64,000 bases of DNA from Psychroflexus gondwanensis ACAM 44 (GTDB lineage Bacteria > Bacteroidota > Bacteroidia > Flavobacteriales > Flavobacteriaceae). The first letter of the stretch is position 1; each line of letters begins with the position of its first letter. Location: positions 186,001-250,000 of the forward strand of contig NZ_APLF01000003.1 of assembly GCF_000355905.1 (NCBI RefSeq), written 5' to 3'. The position numbers and the translations under genes were made by a program. The notes beneath the pieces were generated by a model. It had not been told where the DNA came from and did not search any database. It was given only the letters and a program-made list of their open reading frames with translations. Of the stretch, positions 53,296 through 58,992 are shown in pieces.

Positions 53296-53994
53296 ATGAA
53301 AACACTAATTTTTATACTAGCGCTTATTTTAAATTTTGGCTATACTTCTGCTCAAGAAAAACTTTTAGAAAAAGGTATGGAATCAGGGAAAGTAGAAAAA
53401 GGAACCTATTATAAAACTCAAGATAATCTTTTAAACAAATTAATAATCATATTTAGCATATTTTCTATTTCAATATTTAGCTGCAAAGCTCAAATTATAC
53501 CAGTAGAAGAGCATAGAGAATATAAAAAAAACGAAATTGAAATACCTGATTGTGCTTATTTAAAAGATGTAAATAACATCTTACCTAAATTTATTGGAAC
53601 TTGGAAAGGTAATTATAATTCAAAAAGCTATGAGTTCAAAGTCACAATGCATACCAAAAGCTTTTTGGGTATCCAAAAGGACGAACTTTTAATGCGCTAT
53701 AAAATCACAGATGCAAATGGCACTTTGATAGAAAGCACTCTCTCATTACCAAACGATAGCCCTAATATTTTGAAAAATGGCTATGTAGCAGAGACAGGTA
53801 GCTACGTTTTTTCTTATATAGGAAGAAATGGAGCCTGCGGTCAAAATGGTTGGGTTTTTATGAATCCCTATTTTGACACAAATAATAAGGCTAGACTATT
53901 TCTTTCTATTGAAGGTGAAATATATCCTGAATGTTCTACAGGACCAGCTGATCAAATCTTGCCCACAGATTGGATTACATTAACAAAACAATAA
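53296..53994 (+). CDS. Chimeric secreted protein with two successive signal sequences
   Basis: 232 aa from MKTLIFILALILNFGYTSAQ (open frame from 53275). Up to NLLNK the protein is identical to the head of the gene at 55568. At about 53441 the sequence switches to LIIIFSIFSISIFSCKAQII, itself a second signal peptide. A different domain follows (FIGTWKGNYNSKSYEFKV, EIYPECSTGPADQILPTDWITL) that resembles the same DUF6705-like fold. The simplest reading is recombination that joined the leader of one paralog to a whole second gene lacking its ATG. Whether the product is correctly exported is unclear. Confidence 0.7.
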   Translation: MKTLIFILALILNFGYTSAQEKLLEKGMESGKVEKGTYYKTQDNLLNKLIIIFSIFSISIFSCKAQIIPVEEHREYKKNEIEIPDCAYLKDVNNILPKFIGTWKGNYNSKSYEFKVTMHTKSFLGIQKDELLMRYKITDANGTLIESTLSLPNDSPNILKNGYVAETGSYVFSYIGRNGACGQNGWVFMNPYFDTNNKARLFLSIEGEIYPECSTGPADQILPTDWITLTKQ

Positions 53995-54940
53995 AAGACC
54001 CTTACTAGCAGAAGAGAATGCTATCCTCCAAGAATATGTAGGTAAGGGTAAAAGTGCAGGCTATCATGATCATGGAAGTGGTAAAAACTCAGTAAATGAA
54101 ACTGCCAAAAACTGTTGGTGTGGTATGTCAAATTGTAATTGGTGTGGAGAATTGGATGAAGTGATCATAACATCAGGTGGATCTCCTTCACCTCCATCGC
54201 CATACGTATCAATTGCACATATGTACCCCACTGGAGGAGGTGGAGGTCTACCTAATGAATGGGACTTCGGAGGTGGTGGTGGACACAATGGAACTCATAA
54301 TCCAGACAATCCAGACCCAGAAGAAAATCCATGTGATAAAATTAACGAACTCGAGTCTGATCGTGCTTTTAAAAGAAGATTACTCGATCTTGAGGAAAAC
54401 ACTAGTCTTGATTATGAAACAGTATTTCTAATTAATCATAATGATGTACCTTATGATCCAATCGCTGGTAGTCCTAACACAGATGAGATTAATTTTAATG
54501 TGAGTGGAACAATAGATGGTTACCTTCATAGTCATGTATTACCGAACGGTAATTCTATATTTTCTCCAGATGATATTGAAGCTCTTTATTTATTATATAA
54601 TAATGGTCATATTAACAACACAGGTACATTTGTTATTTCTGTAGTGACAGGTCATGGCACTTCTTACAGTATTATAATTGATGATATAAATGCTTTTAAT
54701 ACTTTTAGTCAAAATAACCTTATCGGTGATAATTTCAATTCTTTTTCAATTGGCTATGAAGCTGATTACAATCAACTGAATAACCTATTTGGATTGAGCA
54801 GTATCAGTGCCCGAGAGGTTGCCCTATTGAACGCTTTAGAAAATTCTGGATTGAGCATATTAAAAGGAAATTCTGATTATAGCGATTGGCAAAAAATAAA
54901 AGCACAAGGAAGACAAACAGTAGATGTGGATTGTAACTAA
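53993..54940 (+). pseudogene. 5'-truncated copy of the JAMM-like lipoprotein gene
   Basis: From 54082 the sequence repeats the lipoprotein gene from 51814 onward. The matching frame stays open upstream to about 53993 (KRPLLAEENAILQEYVGKGKSAGYHDHGSG, a different and apparently foreign segment), but no start codon or signal peptide is present. The first ATG is at 54125, inside the Cys cluster (MSNCNWCGE), giving 271 aa that could not be exported as a lipoprotein. The JAMM-like residues are kept, but the Gly after the conserved Glu is Val (YETVFLIN). The tail (SIGYEADYNQLNNLFGLSSIS) differs strongly from copy 1. It is either a pseudogene or a donor cassette. Confidence 0.72.
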
Positions 54941-54955
54941 TCAAAATAAAAAATC

Positions 54956-55477
54956 ATGAAAACAATAATTTTTACACTAGCATTGCTTCTTAACTTAAGT
55001 TGTGTTACCGCACAGGAAGTAACGATTAAGAAAGGAACTAAAATTGAGGACGTTAAAAAGGGAACCTATTATAAAACAGATAAAGCTTTATTAAACAAAT
55101 ACCTTGGTATTTGGTCAACAACTGTAAACAAAAAAGTATTTAAATTTGAAATCTTAAAAAGTAAAACAGAAGTCGATGGTATTTTTATTGACAGGATCGT
55201 AGGGAGATATTATTATGATGAAAAGTCTGATGTTTATTTAAGTGATGCAACATATGAATGCAGTGCAATGGAATATGGCCTTGATGTTTTAGAAAAAGGT
55301 AAATTGAGATTTAGATTCTTTGACTATGACAATGATAAACTAGGAGTATTAGAATTTGAATTGATCGAAGAAAATAAAGCAAGTTGGCATTTACTCGAAC
55401 GCGGAGGCTATAGAGATGAGAGCTTTAGAAAAGGCTTTTCAGTACCAACTGAGATGGTTTTGATCAGAAAGAAATAG
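54956..55477 (+). CDS. Small secreted protein, DUF6705-like paralog 2
   Basis: 173 aa with signal peptide MKTIIFTLALLLNLSCVTAQ. The first ~55 residues and the last ~65 (from LRFRFFDYDNDKLG) are nearly the same as in paralog 1 at 52687. The region between (for example GRYYYDEKSDVYLSDATYE instead of GKYYFNNKSYYNEPSS) is clearly different. A variable centre between constant ends suggests gene conversion or diversifying selection. It follows the truncated lipoprotein copy by 15 nt, as paralog 1 follows the intact one. Function unknown. Confidence 0.72.
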   Translation: MKTIIFTLALLLNLSCVTAQEVTIKKGTKIEDVKKGTYYKTDKALLNKYLGIWSTTVNKKVFKFEILKSKTEVDGIFIDRIVGRYYYDEKSDVYLSDATYECSAMEYGLDVLEKGKLRFRFFDYDNDKLGVLEFELIEENKASWHLLERGGYRDESFRKGFSVPTEMVLIRKK

Positions 55478-55494
55478 GAAGAAATTAAACATCA

Positions 55495-55540
55495 AATAAC
55501 AGAGAAAGCTAGATACAGTCTTTCTCTGTTATTTTATTTT
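55495..55540 (+). terminator. Terminator after secreted paralog 2
   Basis: The same 14-bp AATAACAGAGAAAG hairpin as at 53223-53268, with no base difference that I can see. Confidence 0.8.
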
Positions 55541-55567
55541 CTAGAAATGATTTTAAATTACTCTTCC

Positions 55568-56023
55568 ATGAAAACACTAATTTTTATACTAGCGCTTATT
55601 TTAAATTTTGGCTATACTTCTGCTCAAGAAAAACTTTTAGAAAAAGGTATGGAATCAGGGAAAGTAGAAAAAGGAACCTATTATAAAACTCAAGATAATC
55701 TTTTAAACAAATTTATTGGTGTTTGGCAAAATGAAATAGATGGCAAAACATTTAGTTTAAAAATTTATAAAGAAAAAACACTTTTAAAAAGTCATGGTGT
55801 TTATATTGATGTACTCAAAGGTTTATACTGTTACAGCACTGTAAAATGTAATTTTGACAATCTTGATGCATCTTTAAGAAGATCTGAGTCTTCTATTGAA
55901 ATGCTTGAAAAGGGAAAAGTAGAATTTAGAGTCAAGGACATTAAATTAGAAAAGCTAGCAAACGTCAACTTTGAAATTTTAGATAATGGAAGCGCTAAAT
56001 GGGTTTTATTTAGTAGATTTTGA
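55568..56023 (+). CDS. Small secreted paralog 3, C-terminus lost by frameshift
   Basis: 151 aa from MKTLIFILALILNFGYTSAQ (open frame from 55547). The mature part follows the paralog layout (KGTYYKTQDNLLNKFIGVWQNEIDGKTFSLKI...GVYIDVLKGLYCY...VEFRVKDI) but stops at WVLFSRF. Just behind, in another frame, come codons for NKGKPKGFSIPTEMILTKKK and a stop at 56083-56085, which is the expected family C-terminus. A one- or two-base indel near 56017-56023 therefore seems to have cut off the last ~20 residues. Its head is identical to that of the chimera at 53296. Confidence 0.68.
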   Translation: MKTLIFILALILNFGYTSAQEKLLEKGMESGKVEKGTYYKTQDNLLNKFIGVWQNEIDGKTFSLKIYKEKTLLKSHGVYIDVLKGLYCYSTVKCNFDNLDASLRRSESSIEMLEKGKVEFRVKDIKLEKLANVNFEILDNGSAKWVLFSRF

Positions 56024-56103
56024 ATAAAGGAAAACCAAAAGGCTTTTCTATCCCAACTGAAATGATATTAACCAAGAAAAAATAGAAGGAAAATCAAGTA
56101 TCA

Positions 56104-56148
56104 TATACCAGAGAAGGTTAACACAAGCTTTTTCTGGTATTTTTTTTA
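56104..56148 (+). terminator. Terminator after secreted paralog 3
   Basis: An imperfect hairpin ATACCAGAGAAG / CTTTTTCTGGTAT is followed by a run of T residues. It is related to, but not the same as, the hairpins after paralogs 1 and 2. Confidence 0.72.
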
Positions 56149-56173
56149 AAATCGACTTCAAAAGAATTGAGAA

Positions 56174-56680
56174 ATGAAAACATTAATTTTTATACTAGCA
56201 GTAGCCTTAAGTACAAGTTATTTAACAGCTCAAGAAGTGACTTTAAAAAAAGGAATGAAAAATGTTGAAATAATAAAGGGCACCTATTATAAGACAGATT
56301 CTGCTTTTTTAGATAAATATCAGGGAGTATGGACATATTCAGGTAATAATATAGTTTTTAAATTCAAAATTTTCAGAAAAAAAACATCTGTTCAAGAGAT
56401 CTATATTGATAGGTTGAAGGCACAATACTGCATTGGTAAAGAGTGTGATATTGAGAAGGTCAATACCTTCATTTTAAGTAGTGCTGAAAAAGATAATATT
56501 GAAACTTTAGAAAAAGGTACTCTAAGGTTCAGGTTCTATGATAACGAGTATAAAAAATTTGGAGTCCTAGAATTTAAATTACTTCAAGAGAATAAAGCAA
56601 GTTGGAAGTTATTAGAACGGGGTGGCTATAAAGATGAGAGCTTTAGAAAAGGCTTTTCAGTTCCAAACGAGATGCTGTAA
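56174..56680 (+). CDS. Small secreted protein, DUF6705-like paralog 4
   Basis: 168 aa with signal peptide MKTLIFILAVALSTSYLTAQ and mature start EVTLKKGMKNVEIIKGTYYKT. The domain reads LDKYQGVWTYSGNNIVFKFKI, IYIDRLKAQYCIGKECDIEK and LRFRFYDNEYKKFGVLEFKL, ending RKGFSVPNEML. It is more diverged from paralogs 1 and 2 than they are from each other. Compared with them a single base is missing after EM, so it stops about five residues early; the lost codons (ending in AAAAAATAG) are still visible. This probably does not destroy the fold. It has its own terminator. Confidence 0.72.
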   Translation: MKTLIFILAVALSTSYLTAQEVTLKKGMKNVEIIKGTYYKTDSAFLDKYQGVWTYSGNNIVFKFKIFRKKTSVQEIYIDRLKAQYCIGKECDIEKVNTFILSSAEKDNIETLEKGTLRFRFYDNEYKKFGVLEFKLLQENKASWKLLERGGYKDESFRKGFSVPNEML

Positions 56681-56711
56681 CCAGGAAAAAATAGAAGGAA
56701 AATCAAGTATC

Positions 56712-56758
56712 ATATACCAGAGAAGGCTAACGCAAGCTTTTTCTGGTATTATTTTTAA
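56712..56758 (+). terminator. Terminator after secreted paralog 4
   Basis: The hairpin ATATACCAGAGAAGG / CTTTTTCTGGTAT, then TATTTTT. The sequence closely copies that at 56104-56148, with small substitutions in the loop. Confidence 0.72.
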
Positions 56759-56782
56759 AATCGACTTCAAAAGAATTGAGAA

Positions 56783-56902
56783 ATGAAAACAATAATTTTT
56801 ACACTAGCAATAGCTTTTAATATAAGCTCAATAACAGCTCAGATTTTGATTTTTACAAAAAATTTACGGTTAAACCCTAACAAGTGTACGGTTAAACCGT
56901 AA
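56783..56902 (+). pseudogene. Orphan signal-peptide fragment of a fifth secreted paralog
   Basis: ATG at 56783 opens MKTIIFTLAIAFNISSITAQ, the same kind of signal peptide as the paralogs. After the AQ cleavage site the frame runs straight into the second palindrome repeat and stops at 56900-56902 after 39 codons. The gene body is missing, which suggests that recombination at the repeat removed it. Confidence 0.75.
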
Positions 56903-56981
56903 TAGTTTTAAGTCTTAAAGTTATATTATTGTAGTGTTAATAAAAACTATAGCGTGATTTTACACACACACACACACACAC
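56861..56981 (+). repeat. Direct repeat copy 2 (palindromes + leader + (AC)10)
   Basis: The counterpart of 51081-51208. The first palindrome (56864-56880) is degenerate here. The second is longer, TACGGTT-A-AACCGTA (56887-56901). Their centres are again 22 bp apart, and the 60 nt after them are nearly identical to copy 1, including the TATTATTG box. It ends in 20 nt of AC repeat. Downstream lies a very short membrane-peptide ORF. Confidence 0.85.
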
Positions 56982-56989
56982 GGAACAAA

Positions 56990-57061
56990 ATGAGAAATTC
57001 TATGTTCGTTTTGGGTTTATTTATTGGTTTACTTAGTTTTTTCTTATTTAAACTGTGGTAA
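56990..57061 (+). CDS. Possible 23-aa membrane peptide
   Basis: ATG-AGA-AAT-TCT ... TGG-TAA encodes 23 residues (MRNSMFVLGLFIGLLSFFLFKLW), nearly all hydrophobic, beginning 9 nt after the (AC)10 tract of repeat copy 2. It could be a single-helix mini-protein expressed from the repeat-borne promoter, or chance in AT-rich DNA. No ribosome-binding site is obvious. Confidence 0.3.
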   Translation: MRNSMFVLGLFIGLLSFFLFKLW

Positions 57062-57180
57062 ATAGTAACCTTAAATTAAAATATATGAAAACTTAAAAAA
57101 TTAATTTTTTACAACTATTTATAATCGTATTTTTTTGCAATTTATTCTTGCATTGGTGCAGGACCTAATACTTTTTGCTA

Positions 57181-57351
57181 ATGAACCTATTAGATATTAA
57201 AAACAACTGGGAAAATTTATTCTACGGAATATTTTTTATAGTATTTGGTGTTTTCTTTTTCTCAAATTTTGAATGGAGGTTGTTTTTTATAATTTTCGGA
57301 CTGCTTCAGATAATTTTCTATTTCATAAATCAATTTAGAAATAAGAAATAG
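57181..57351 (+). CDS. Small two-helix membrane protein (56 aa)
   Basis: The ORF starts MNLLDIKNNWENLFYGIFF and ends INQFRNKK-stop. Two strongly hydrophobic stretches (FYGIFFIVFGVFFF and RLFFIIFGLLQIIFYF) are split by SNFEW, so a helical hairpin in the membrane is likely. Charged residues at both ends and a plausible length make it more credible than a random ORF. I do not recognise a family. Confidence 0.5.
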   Translation: MNLLDIKNNWENLFYGIFFIVFGVFFFSNFEWRLFFIIFGLLQIIFYFINQFRNKK

Positions 57352-57437
57352 GATTGCATTATTTTTTTTAAATCCAGATAAATAGTTTGTATGTCCGTTT
57401 TTTATCCTAATGAAGAAATCTTACACTTATTGAGCCC

Positions 57438-57540
57438 GAATTTATATCGCCCCAGCCCAAAGGGTGAAAAATACTAACTTAGTTGAAGATTTTAGAATAT
57501 CGACACCCTTTAGGGTTGGGGAAAAGCGATATTCGGATTC
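57438..57540. repeat. Imperfect inverted repeat with GC-rich arms
   Basis: The left arm (57438-57466, GAATTTATATCGCCCCAGCC...AAAGGGTG) and right arm (57504-57540, CACCCTTTAGGGTTGGGG...GATATTCGGATTC) are imperfect reverse complements with small indels, separated by about 37 nt. The arms stand out in base composition. It has the form of a small MITE or REP-like element. No coding capacity. Confidence 0.6.
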
Positions 57541-57589
57541 AATATAAAGTTTAGGTGATATTACGGATATTCATTAAATACTATACTAA

Positions 57590-57625
57590 AAATCCCCAAC
57601 TTTTGTAAATTAGGGGTAGTTTTTT
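57590..57625 (-). terminator. Possible terminator of the leftward transporter-like gene
   Basis: ATCCCCAA and TTAGGGGT can form an imperfect GC-core stem. Read leftward it ends in GGGGATTTTTAG. It lies within 50 nt after the stop codon of the gene at 57642. The stem is weak, so the call is tentative. Confidence 0.42.
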
Positions 57626-57641
57626 TGTTATTAAAAGTTTA

Positions 57642-58613
57642 CTAGTTAATTTGATTTTGTCGTCGCATGCGTTCTTTTTCTTTTCTACGTTTTTCTCGCT
57701 CTTCAAGGTAAAGCTCTCGCTCTTTGTCATCTTTGAAAATATATTCGTCAGAATCGTGCATATCAATTCTATAGGATACCCCTATACCAGCTCTCCAACG
57801 TTCAGGAGAATCTTTGAAGTTAACGAGTCCAGACACATCAACCTGAAGGTTTTTACCAGCTAAAAAGGCAACACCTCCTCTTAAGATTTCATCGCTGTAA
57901 ATATCGCTGATGTAGGTTTGGAATTCAGCAAAAATTCCTGTTCGCGCATAAATAGAATGGGTGAGCGTAAAGATTCCTGCATAAGTAGGAAAATCGGTAG
58001 TGGGTTTATCGGCAATAAAATTGGATACCAAGACCCATTTCCTTCCGATATTGTGTTGTGTTATAATAGCTGCTTTCGGAGAAGCATTGGGTTCTCCTTG
58101 AAATTTGAAGGGATTCTCGCCAAAATTTAAATTCACTCCTGCATAAATAGATACTGCAGGAATCAAATCACTCCACTGGGGAAGATTATTTTTTTTCCAG
58201 CTGTATAGGTTAGGTCCGTCTATTTCCTTTTGAATGTTAGGATCGTACAGTAAATATTTGGCTCCTAATGTATTGCTTTCGAAATTACTGAAGTTTGAGG
58301 TCGTTTGAGTTCCACCTCTCAGTAATTGATCTTCAGCATTAGCAAAAGTTCCATCCAATAAGACTTCTAGTCGCTCCATTAGTAATCCATATCTAATTTG
58401 ATATTGATATTCAAATAAAGTGCGGTCAGGAATTAAAGGGGAGACGTGATTGTCTTTGCCAAAGGCCAATCCCGTTTCGAATTGTAAAACATTGGTGCCT
58501 ACAGAATAAGCTCCAAAGGATTCTCCAGGTCTGTTGGAATTAATCACATCGGTATATTGAGCGTTTAGAGTTAAGGTGATAAAAGTTAAAAGGCAAATTA
58601 GCTTCAGTTTCAT
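57642..58613 (-). CDS. Putative outer-membrane transporter, phenol MetA-like family
   Basis: 323 aa with a signal peptide (MKLKLICLLTFITLTLNAQ). The mature protein is a beta-barrel-like sequence whose opening, DVINSNRPGESFGAYSVGTNVLQFETGLAFG, fits the MetA-pathway-of-phenol-degradation transporter family (PF13557). The final ~40 residues are a highly charged E/R/K helix (DDKERELYLEEREKRRKEKERMRRQ), an unusual tail for a barrel. The substrate is unknown; the family name does not prove phenol transport. It is monocistronic. Confidence 0.8.
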   Translation of the reverse strand: MKLKLICLLTFITLTLNAQYTDVINSNRPGESFGAYSVGTNVLQFETGLAFGKDNHVSPLIPDRTLFEYQYQIRYGLLMERLEVLLDGTFANAEDQLLRGGTQTTSNFSNFESNTLGAKYLLYDPNIQKEIDGPNLYSWKKNNLPQWSDLIPAVSIYAGVNLNFGENPFKFQGEPNASPKAAIITQHNIGRKWVLVSNFIADKPTTDFPTYAGIFTLTHSIYARTGIFAEFQTYISDIYSDEILRGGVAFLAGKNLQVDVSGLVNFKDSPERWRAGIGVSYRIDMHDSDEYIFKDDKERELYLEEREKRRKEKERMRRQNQIN

Positions 58614-58691
58614 AAATAAAGTTTGTAATCCAAATATAAGTTAAAATCTGATTTTTTGAACTTTACTTCCCTGATTACACCTAGATATTGG

Positions 58692-58699
58692 TATTTTTG
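58692..58699 (+). promoter_or_regulatory. Candidate -7 promoter box TATTTTTG
   Basis: A perfect TAnnTTTG match, ending 17 nt before the ATG of the DUF4834 gene and so upstream of the whole rightward YfhO/GT4/flippase run. The nearest upstream TTG (near 58656) is 33 nt away, too far for the usual spacing. Confidence 0.45.
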
Positions 58700-58716
58700 T
58701 AAATTAATCGTTTACT

Positions 58717-58962
58717 ATGGTATTTTTAAAGACTTTACTTATTATCCTTTTGGTCTTTTTTGGCCTTAAATTGATGGCGAGGTATCTGGGCCCGATTTTG
58801 CTGAAATACGTTTTCAAAAAAGTCCAAAAAAACATGCAAGAAAAATTCAATTCTGCACAGTCTCAAACTCAGGATAAAGAGCCCAAATCTTCCAAAACTT
58901 TTAAATCTAAACCCAAAGAAAGCAAAGTAGGTGAGTACGTAGATTATGAAGAAATTGACTAA
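58717..58962 (+). CDS. DUF4834 small membrane protein
   Basis: An 81-aa protein with one N-terminal transmembrane helix (VFLKTLLIILLVFFGLKLMARYL) and a basic, then Lys/Ser-rich cytoplasmic tail that ends with the conserved-looking GEYVDYEEID. This fits DUF4834, which in flavobacteria is commonly found directly before the YfhO-like gene, as here (30-nt gap). The function is unknown. Confidence 0.85.
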   Translation: MVFLKTLLIILLVFFGLKLMARYLGPILLKYVFKKVQKNMQEKFNSAQSQTQDKEPKSSKTFKSKPKESKVGEYVDYEEID

Positions 58963-58992
58963 CTTTCAGGTTTTTTCAAATTAAAACTATTT

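Larger units (their letters stand above)
51814..53441 (+). repeat. Duplicated segment, copy 1
   Basis: This stretch (C-terminal two thirds of the lipoprotein gene, the first small secreted gene, its terminator and the head of the next gene) recurs at 54082-55713. The offset is 2268-2272 nt. The final ~400 bp (53040-53441) differ at only one position that I can see. The middles of both genes are much more divergent. Confidence 0.88.
54082..55713 (+). repeat. Duplicated segment, copy 2
   Basis: The second copy of the segment at 51814-53441. It carries the truncated lipoprotein copy, secreted paralog 2, an identical terminator and the head of the frameshifted paralog. The left boundary (TAAAAACTCAGTAAATG) and right boundary (TTTTAAACAAATT) are sharp. 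Confidence 0.88.
56681..57641. other. 960-nt region without a large gene: fragments, repeat copy 2, two mini-ORFs, inverted repeat
   Basis: In order: the terminator of paralog 4 (56712-56758), an orphan signal-peptide fragment (56783-56902), the second direct repeat with (AC)10 (56861-56981), a 23-codon membrane-peptide ORF (56990-57061), a 56-codon two-helix ORF (57181-57351), an imperfect inverted repeat (57438-57540) and a weak leftward terminator (57590-57625). No longer reading frame is credible. Confidence 0.75.
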
